A stretch of 10,933 nucleotides of DNA, from the NCBI GenBank assembly GCA_031549535.1, contig JAVBPP010000117.1, positions 1-10,933 on the forward strand, written 5' to 3'. Source of the DNA: JAVBPP01 sp031549535 (GTDB lineage: Bacteria > Bacillota > Clostridia > Oscillospirales > Acutalibacteraceae). This document shows, one piece after another, positions 6,269-10,933 of the stretch (positions are counted from its first letter, which is position 1; the number at the start of each line of letters is the position of its first letter). A program made the translations under genes and the position numbers. Under the pieces are notes generated by a model. The model saw only the letters and a program-made list of their open reading frames with translations. It did not search any database and was not told the origin of the DNA.

Positions 6269-8146
6269 CTACCTGGAATTGGTATTATAATACTGCGCCT
6301 GAGCGTTCCAAAGCGCGGCATAGGCGCCGCCGCTGTCTTGCAGCAGGGCTTCGTGTGTGCCGTGCTGCACCACTCTCCCCTGCTCAAACACAACGATGTG
6401 ATCGCAGAACTTGCAGGAGGACAGGCGGTGCGAGATATACACGGCTGATTTTCCGCCGATAATCTGATCAAATTTTTCATAGATCTCCGCCTCGGAAAAC
6501 GGATCCAGCGCGGCGGTGGGTTCATCGAGGATCACAAGCGGCGCATCCCGGTATATGGCGCGGGCGATGGCGATTTTTTGCTCCTCCCCGCCGGAAAGCT
6601 CCACGCCGTCCTCCTCGAAATCCTTGTAGAGCGGCTGCGCAAGCTGCCCGGGGAAATCCCGGACGCGCTCGGCAATTCCGGCCAGCTCCAACGCCTGCCA
6701 AACGCGCTCTTCCTCATAGGAGGTCTGCCCGGCGACCACCTGCCCAACCGGGAAGGCAAACAGGCGGAAATCTTGAAACACCACCGAAAACAGAGCTTGC
6801 ACGGCCTCACGGTCAAACGCCCGGATATCCGTTCCGTTCAGCAGAATTCTACCGGATTCCGGCTCATAAAAGCGGCACAGCAGCTTAATCAATGTTGTTT
6901 TTCCGCTGCCGTTTTTGCCCACAATCGCCAGATGCCGGCCGGGCTCCAGCGTGAGGGATACGTCATCCAGAACCAGCGGCGCATCCGGTGCGTAGCGGAA
7001 GGATACGTGCTCAAAAGTAATGGTCATCGCACCGTTTCTCAGCGGAAGGTTGTGCGTTTTTGTATCCGCGGCGGGTAAATCCAGGTATTGAAACAGCAGT
7101 TCCAGATATTCTGTGTTGTTCCAAAGGCGCAGGAGTGCGCTGCTCAGCGCCGTTACGGAAGCAATCAATTGCGTGACGGCTCCGTAATACCGCACCACTT
7201 CCCCAATCTGCATCGCGCCCGCGTAGGCCTTACATGCAACGAACAGGTACACAAGCCCCCCCAGCCCGGCGGCCACGGCGGCGCCTTTCACCTGCACTCT
7301 GCCGATTGCGCCAAGCCAGCGTTTCATGCAGAGCCAGAACGGCACGAAGGCGTTGTCATGATATTCCCGCAACAAAAGCGGCATCTGCTGAAAAATACGG
7401 ATATCCTTCGCGGCCTTGTTTTCAGTAAAGTAATGGTCATCATAAAAATCGGAGCGCAGATTGATTTCCGACATTTCCCGGTTAAACACAATCGCATTTT
7501 GCTGCGCTTTGTTCTGTGTATGTAACAGAGAATACACACAGGCGGCGGCCACAACAACCAGTATTGCGGAAAACCAAACGGAGTTAACCGCCCGCAACAA
7601 CACAGATGCAGAAGAGAGTTCGGCCGTGCGCAGCATCCCCGCGGAAAGAACCAGCGCGATGATCACAGAAAACGCGGCTTCATACGCTTGATCGCCGTAC
7701 CAGGATAAACCGGTCAGGCCGCCGCCGAACGCGCTGATGCCGGTTTCAATCCGGCTGCGCAGCTCGTTGGTTTCTTTGCGTTCCGCCTGCGCGTAGTCCA
7801 TGGCATAGGTCGTGCGGCTCAACAAAATCTCATGCCCGGCAGAAAGCTTTTTTCTGCGGATACTCAGTATATACCCGAACAGACTGTCTAAAATCACGGC
7901 GAGCAGCGTTGCGCCGATGGTGACTGCCACATAAAACAAGAGCAGCTGTTTGTTGCGCCCGGTCACCAGCTCCGTCAAAATCCGGGCGGACATATAAATG
8001 GCGACAAACGGAATGCTCGCCTTGCAGAAGGCCTTAACAAATTGCAAAATCAGGGTGCCGGGCACAAGGTCTTCCATAATGCGCCAACCGCGCAGGCACA
8101 AGCGCAGCTGTTCGAAAAAGCGGCGCTTTGGTTCAGGCGATTTCAT
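6269..8146 (-). CDS. ABC exporter half-transporter (membrane domain plus ATPase), second of a pair
   Basis: The 625-residue protein is a type IV (B-family) half-exporter. Six likely membrane helices lie near residues 28-60, 67-95, 156-173, 187-208, 287-310 and 316-340. The ATPase domain follows, with Walker A GKNGSGKT (410-417), Q-loop Q458, signature LSGGE (517-521), Walker B LVILDE (537-542, catalytic E542) and switch H573. All are canonical. The cytoplasmic loop between helices 4 and 5 has AKDIRIF (246-252). ATG 8146 is set by GGAGGGGG six bases upstream and lies inside the end of the preceding ABC gene (14-base overlap), so translation is probably coupled. An open frame extends 47 codons further upstream, but its sequence is Arg- and Pro-rich and overlaps the neighbour. 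It probably pairs with that neighbour. The substrate is unknown, and no peptide precursor gene is visible. Confidence 0.92.
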   Translation of the reverse strand: MKSPEPKRRFFEQLRLCLRGWRIMEDLVPGTLILQFVKAFCKASIPFVAIYMSARILTELVTGRNKQLLLFYVAVTIGATLLAVILDSLFGYILSIRRKKLSAGHEILLSRTTYAMDYAQAERKETNELRSRIETGISAFGGGLTGLSWYGDQAYEAAFSVIIALVLSAGMLRTAELSSASVLLRAVNSVWFSAILVVVAAACVYSLLHTQNKAQQNAIVFNREMSEINLRSDFYDDHYFTENKAAKDIRIFQQMPLLLREYHDNAFVPFWLCMKRWLGAIGRVQVKGAAVAAGLGGLVYLFVACKAYAGAMQIGEVVRYYGAVTQLIASVTALSSALLRLWNNTEYLELLFQYLDLPAADTKTHNLPLRNGAMTITFEHVSFRYAPDAPLVLDDVSLTLEPGRHLAIVGKNGSGKTTLIKLLCRFYEPESGRILLNGTDIRAFDREAVQALFSVVFQDFRLFAFPVGQVVAGQTSYEEERVWQALELAGIAERVRDFPGQLAQPLYKDFEEDGVELSGGEEQKIAIARAIYRDAPLVILDEPTAALDPFSEAEIYEKFDQIIGGKSAVYISHRLSSCKFCDHIVVFEQGRVVQHGTHEALLQDSGGAYAALWNAQAQYYNTNSR

Positions 8147-9251
8147 GGGTATCCCCCTCCTCCGCCTCGCGGTAGTATTTGCTGGAAAGCGCAAACATGG
8201 CGGCGTATTTGCCGTCCGATGCAAGCAAGGCTTCGTGCGTCCCGCTCTCCGCGATTTTCGCGCCGTCCAGCAGCACAATCCTGTCACAAAAACGGGTGGA
8301 GGAAAGTCTGTGGGAGATATACACGCTCGTTTTGCCCTTGGTTAGCGTATGGTATTGCAGATACAGCCGGTTTTCCGCAATCGGATCCAAGGCGGCTGTC
8401 GGCTCGTCCAAAATCAAGACGGGTGCGTCCTTATACAGCGCACGCGCCAACAGCAGTTTTTGCAGTTCCCCGCCGGAAAGCTCGATTCCGTCCTTGTTGA
8501 ACTGGGTCAGCAGGGGTGTGTTCGCCCCCTGCGGCAGCGCCGCGATCTTTTCCTGTAACCCGGCGGCCTCCAACGCGGCGATCAGGCGTTTTTCGTCCTG
8601 TTGCTGCGGCGTTACGGCATAGCTGATGTTCTCCGCGATGCTGACCGGCAGCACACAGATATCCTGAAATACCGCCGCAAACAGCTTGAAATATTCCTCC
8701 CGGTCAATTTCACGGATGTTGATGCCGTCCACATAAATTTCGCCTTTCGTGGGGCGAATCAGGCCGCACAGCAGCTTTACCAAGGTCGTTTTCCCCGCGC
8801 CGTTTACGCCGACCAGCGCAAGGTTTTCCCCGGCCCCAATTTCCAGACTGATGTCGTCCAGAACCAGGCGGTCGCTCTCGGGATAGGTATAGCTGACATG
8901 CTCCAAACGTATGGTATGCGGTCCCGGACGCGAGGCGACCGCAACGCCGTCCGGTACGCGTGTTGTGTCCGGGATATCCAGAAAGGCGCGGTAATCGCCG
9001 ATGCGGTGATGGGCGCGCATGAGTGCATCCGCACCGATGACAAGCTGCGATAACCAGTTCCCAAAGCCTGCGATTGCCGCAAAATAAACCGTAAATGTGC
9101 CCAGCTCCATGGTGGGATCCTGTAACATGCGGGAGATTAAGTAGCCATAGGCAAGCCCATCGCGCACAAACACAAGCAGCCCCTCCAGCAAAAGCTGCAG
9201 CAGCCTGGGGCGCTCCTGCTGTTTCGTCAGGGCAACTTCCTTGCGCAGCAA
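8133..9251 (-). CDS. C-terminal part of the interrupted ABC exporter: helices 5-6 and ATPase domain
   Basis: Counted from a TTG at 9251 this part is 372 residues. It has two hydrophobic segments (about 17-43 and 50-72). A full ATPase domain follows: Walker A GVNGAGKT (148-155), Q196, signature LSGGE (258-262), Walker B VLILDE (278-283, catalytic E283) and H314 in ISHRLSS. Every key residue is intact, which argues for recent loss or for continued expression. The TTG has no convincing ribosome site (a GGGAG lies about 12 bases upstream), so independent translation is doubtful. Its stop TGA overlaps the start of the next ABC gene by 14 bases. Confidence 0.7.
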   Translation of the reverse strand: MLRKEVALTKQQERPRLLQLLLEGLLVFVRDGLAYGYLISRMLQDPTMELGTFTVYFAAIAGFGNWLSQLVIGADALMRAHHRIGDYRAFLDIPDTTRVPDGVAVASRPGPHTIRLEHVSYTYPESDRLVLDDISLEIGAGENLALVGVNGAGKTTLVKLLCGLIRPTKGEIYVDGINIREIDREEYFKLFAAVFQDICVLPVSIAENISYAVTPQQQDEKRLIAALEAAGLQEKIAALPQGANTPLLTQFNKDGIELSGGELQKLLLARALYKDAPVLILDEPTAALDPIAENRLYLQYHTLTKGKTSVYISHRLSSTRFCDRIVLLDGAKIAESGTHEALLASDGKYAAMFALSSKYYREAEEGDTHEIA

Positions 9252-9287
9252 TTCCGCGCGGATCTCCCGCAGCCAGCCTGCGAGGGA

Positions 9288-9290
9288 CTA
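9288..9290 (-). other. In-frame amber codon in the first ABC gene
   Basis: The TAG follows ATT CGC ATC and precedes TCC CTC GCA. The open frame continues for 384 more codons to the natural TGA, with homology unbroken on both sides. The partner protein has Phe at the matching position (F252). Confidence 0.9.
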
Positions 9291-9980
9291 GATGCGAATC
9301 TCCTTTGCAAAGGCTGTCAGGCTGGTGCGTTTTGCAATATACCTCGTTCGCCGCCGCAAATCCGCTTCCTGCTCCCGCAGCTTATTCTGCCGTTTTTCCA
9401 CATATAGGGCGATTAGGCCGTCCATCGCATAGGATGCGAGCAACAGCAAAATCACCAACGGATTTAAGGTGAATACGATTGCGGCAAACGAGGCAAAGCC
9501 GAACAGGTTTGACAGCACATCCCGCAAGCCGGGATAAAAAGCAACCATACTGGAATAGGTATTTCCGGAAACCGCCATGCTTGCTTTTTCCGCCTTGGTT
9601 TTGCCGCTGGGCGCGCTATACGCTTCATAATCCAGGTCCATTTTCTTTTTCGCAATTTGCGTGAACCCATACAAACAAAAAAATTGATTGGCGTGAATTT
9701 CCATCGCGTTGTCGTTTTTTGCATCCGCCGCCTTGAACAGCAAAAGCCCCAAGGCACAGCCGGCAATTTGCAGCAGCATCACGTGCAAATCCGAATGACG
9801 CGTCACATGATCCAGCACGAGCTTCGGCAGCAAAATGCCCAGCAGCGCCGCGCCCACAGTCAACGGCGTTTTGAGCGCCATCAACAGCAACAACATCCGG
9901 TCAAACGCCCAGTGCAGCCGCCAGAGAAAGGCGGCGTTTTGGAAGAAGGAATACGTTTTTTTCTCTTTGGAGCGCGGCAT
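9288..9980 (-). CDS. N-terminal part of the interrupted ABC exporter: membrane helices 1-4
   Basis: This 230-residue fragment begins with a basic cytoplasmic segment (PRSKEKK). Hydrophobic stretches lie near residues 29-56, 65-86, 153-172 and 173-194, consistent with helices 1-4 of a half-exporter. A polar AKxIRI loop follows, where it stops at TAG. ATG 9980 is preferred over ATG 9998 because GGGGGAG sits at the normal distance before it. On its own the fragment lacks any ATP-binding motif. It begins 37 bases after the stop of the ADP-ribosyltransferase-like gene. Confidence 0.72.
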   Translation of the reverse strand: MPRSKEKKTYSFFQNAAFLWRLHWAFDRMLLLLMALKTPLTVGAALLGILLPKLVLDHVTRHSDLHVMLLQIAGCALGLLLFKAADAKNDNAMEIHANQFFCLYGFTQIAKKKMDLDYEAYSAPSGKTKAEKASMAVSGNTYSSMVAFYPGLRDVLSNLFGFASFAAIVFTLNPLVILLLLASYAMDGLIALYVEKRQNKLREQEADLRRRTRYIAKRTSLTAFAKEIRI

Positions 9981-10017
9981 AACATCTCTCCCCCTCATGG
10001 ATAGTACCTATACAGTG

Positions 10018-10449
10018 TCACAAAACGAAAAAAGGTTGGTCATTGAGGGCAGTAGTAATAATATCTGTAGATAGTTTTTCCTGATACACAAACGTAATGA
10101 TTCCTCTGCACCTTGCATGATCGCTGCTGCGTATATCTGTTACCCTGCATCGCATCGGTGGCAGAAGAACTTCGCCCTCTTCGTTGTGATAAAGCTCGTC
10201 AAGTTCTAAAACAAATCCGTTTTCCGGAACCGTTATTTCATATCTGTAAAATTCACAACCTGCACCTTCTTCCCACCCCGGATTTACAGACGTGGATGAA
10301 ATATTCAGAAACTCCACTGTTTCGTTGATATGGTGGGTCAAAAACTTCGTGTATGGCCGTCTTGACCCGTCATCAATTATTATAGTCCGATAAAGTACAA
10401 TTTCATGATTCGTCTCTTTCATTGCATTGAGAATTTGGCAGCTTCCCAC
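10018..10449 (-). CDS. Catalytic part of the ADP-ribosyltransferase-like gene
   Basis: Counted from GTG 10449 this frame gives 143 residues with the Arg, STS and ExE signatures. The GTG has no ribosome site and lies inside the N-terminal frame, so it is a fragment rather than a natural start. An ATG ten codons further on (MKETNH) is also possible but would remove little of the catalytic core. The end (NDQPFFVL) is followed directly by the leader of the ABC gene. Confidence 0.55.
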   Translation of the reverse strand: MGSCQILNAMKETNHEIVLYRTIIIDDGSRRPYTKFLTHHINETVEFLNISSTSVNPGWEEGAGCEFYRYEITVPENGFVLELDELYHNEEGEVLLPPMRCRVTDIRSSDHARCRGIITFVYQEKLSTDIITTALNDQPFFVL

Positions 10450-10577
10450 ATAAAATCTATATTGCCGCTAAGCAAGTTGTTAATAATCAAGTAATCGTTT
10501 CTTGTATAAAAATAAAGAGTTTCTTCAAGGCTAGCATTTGTTGCCATCCCTGTCCAATCAATGCCAGTCTTACTCAT
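10419..10577 (-). CDS. N-terminal part of the ADP-ribosyltransferase-like gene
   Basis: A 52-residue frame with a strong GGAGG site. It begins MSKTGIDWTGM and includes LYFYTRNDYLIINNLL, the type of segment that precedes the catalytic arginine in ADP-ribosyltransferases. It ends FSMQ-stop soon after the suspected one-base deletion. Its strong start signal shows that translation of the gene normally begins here. Confidence 0.55.
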   Translation of the reverse strand: MSKTGIDWTGMATNASLEETLYFYTRNDYLIINNLLSGNIDFMWEAAKFSMQ

Positions 10578-10755
10578 CTTAACCTCCGCTATAAAACTTC
10601 AATATTTAGTCGGGGGATCAATAGACCCCTATCCGTCTTTGCCCGCTCGCCTGCGCACGCGCACTTTTCTATTACTACCGTTTGGTGCAGGAGTAATAAC
10701 TTTGAGGGCAAATTATCTATTTTTTATCCTATCATAAAGTCTGTTACTTGTCCAC
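10578..10755. other. AT-rich intergenic stretch upstream of the ADP-ribosyltransferase-like gene
   Basis: No gene is seen. A 7-bp inverted repeat tattact/agtaata (10670-10676 and 10692-10698) closes a 15-base loop. On the minus strand GATAAT (10717-10712) could be a -10 box, but no good -35 box stands before it. The promoter of the gene group therefore remains unassigned. Confidence 0.5.
10674..10698 (+). repeat. Short direct repeat, right copy
   Basis: It matches 51-75 at 21 of 25 positions in the same orientation. Here its 3' end is part of the tattact/agtaata inverted repeat, which the left copy lacks. Confidence 0.4.
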
Positions 10756-10933
10756 TCCCGGAAGCGGGGGTACCGGAGACGGCCACCCGCTTCCGGGAGA
10801 TGCCGTTTGCCACAGGAAAGCGGCATCGGATCGCCGGGGGCGACGGTTCGCCCCTTGCGCGGTCACATCCACGGCGAGCTCCCCTAGCGACTCCCTGCGT
10901 CCCTGCGGGGACAGCTCCCTCGGCGAGGGAGGC
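10756..10933. repeat. Modular GC-rich hairpin repeat, copy B (cut by the window end)
   Basis: A perfect 13-bp hairpin tcccggaagcggg (10756-10768/10786-10798) leads into the 31-base module (10799-10829) with stem gatgccg/cggcatc and the same tttgccacagg loop start. A 59-base spacer follows with its own ggggcga/tcgcccc hairpin (10837-10854). Then comes the 45-base module (10889-10933) with gtccctgcggggac and a ctccctc/gagggag hairpin. In copy A the spacer is only 9 bases. The element may continue beyond the window. Confidence 0.8.

Larger units (their letters stand above)
8133..9980 (-). pseudogene. ABC exporter half-transporter, first of a pair, interrupted by an in-frame TAG
   Basis: The segments 9980-9291 and 9287-8133 are in the same frame and together form one complete half-exporter of 615 codons plus a stop, close to its 625-residue partner. 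Only the TAG at 9288-9290 separates them. The flanking residues AKEIRI-stop-SLAGW align with AKDIRIF in the partner, so a single base change of a Tyr codon (TAC or TAT) is the simplest origin. The stop falls between membrane helices 4 and 5, in the cytoplasmic loop that normally contacts the ATPase domain. A product ending there would lack helices 5-6 and the whole ATPase. The start ATG at 9980 follows GGGGGAG by 9 bases or less, and another ATG lies six codons upstream (9998). It could be a decayed gene, a read-through product, or a sequence error. Confidence 0.82.
10018..10577 (-). pseudogene. ADP-ribosyltransferase-like protein (R-STS-ExE class), frameshifted
   Basis: ATG 10577 has a perfect GGAGG five bases upstream and opens a frame ending at TGA 10421-10419. 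The catalytic part lies in another frame. Adding one A to the AAA at 10434-10436 joins them as EAAK-ILNAMKE, giving 186 residues. The joined protein shows the three ADP-ribosyltransferase signatures in order: Arg in VLYR (R64), STS in ISSTSVNP (95-97), and E134-x-E136 in EEGEVLLPP. It also has the usual LYFYTRNDYLIINNLL segment before them. The ExE form is typical of arginine-modifying enzymes, which transfer ADP-ribose from NAD+ to a protein. There is no signal peptide, and it is about the size of a single catalytic domain, as in phage or toxin-type enzymes. The gene is much more AT-rich than its neighbours, suggesting acquisition. It lies 37 bases before the ABC pair on the same strand. The target is unknown. 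Confidence 0.68.

Noticed and set aside
5857..6462. 201-codon plus-strand frame running from the third Big_2 domain past the terminator
   Set aside because: It is out of frame with a clear Big_2 domain, crosses the intrinsic terminator, and overlaps the end of the ABC gene antisense.
8147..8287. 47-codon upstream extension of the second ABC gene
   Set aside because: It overlaps the ATPase-coding end of the first ABC gene, is rich in Arg, Cys and Pro like an out-of-frame translation, and the ATG at 8146 has an excellent GGAGGGGG site.
9288..9290. Genome-wide reading of TAG as an amino acid
   Set aside because: The adjacent ABC gene ends naturally at TAG (6269-6271) right where its family ends, so TAG serves as a stop in this organism.
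6269..9998. Exporter pair as a bacteriocin or lanthipeptide transporter
   Set aside because: No precursor peptide, modifying enzyme or peptidase C39 domain is visible nearby. The half-exporters alone do not identify the substrate.
10419..10449. Programmed -1 frameshift as the explanation for the split ADP-ribosyltransferase
   Set aside because: The junction GCC AAA TTC has no X-XXY-YYZ slippery heptamer, and no strong downstream structure was seen. A one-base deletion is simpler.
1..10933. CRISPR array, tRNA or rRNA genes
   Set aside because: No regularly spaced repeat with unique spacers and no tRNA- or rRNA-like sequence was seen by eye on either strand.

Overview
The window looks like chromosome from a Gram-positive anaerobe of the class Clostridia, probably a gut Oscillospiraceae/Ruminococcaceae-type organism. 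This is inferred from GC-rich genes with strong G-rich Shine-Dalgarno sites, AT-rich promoters of sigma-A type, a secreted BspA-like leucine-rich-repeat protein with Big_2 domains, and dispersed GC-rich hairpin repeats in the intergenic regions. No species-level claim can be made from the sequence alone.

Layout from left to right. A minus-strand PHP-domain phosphoesterase (94-972) and the plus-strand tRNA 2-thiouridylase gene mnmA (1175-2257) diverge from a shared promoter region. A 460-base non-coding stretch follows. It holds a long AT-rich inverted repeat (2285-2386) and a modular GC-rich hairpin repeat (2414-2537, with a further hairpin at 2591-2609). Next is a large secreted surface-type protein (2720-6121): signal peptide, about 850 residues of LRR_5 repeats, then three Big_2 domains. 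It ends at a clear intrinsic terminator (6135-6171).

The right part is a minus-strand, operon-like group read from right to left: a small ADP-ribosyltransferase-like gene (10577-10018), then two ABC exporter half-transporters (9980-8133 and 8146-6269). The two ABC genes overlap by 14 bases and probably form a heterodimer. The first two genes of this group are both broken by one small lesion. The ADP-ribosyltransferase needs a one-base correction near 10434-10436 to join its N-terminal part to its catalytic part. The first ABC gene has an in-frame TAG at 9288-9290, exactly where its partner has Phe in a shared AKxIRI(F) motif. Whether these are decay, phase-variable or sequence-error events cannot be decided here.

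The window ends inside a second copy of the GC-rich modular repeat (10756-10933). Its two conserved modules match those at 2453-2483 and 2493-2537. The most interesting items are the cryptic R-STS-ExE ADP-ribosyltransferase upstream of an exporter pair, the paired disruptions, and the modular repeat.
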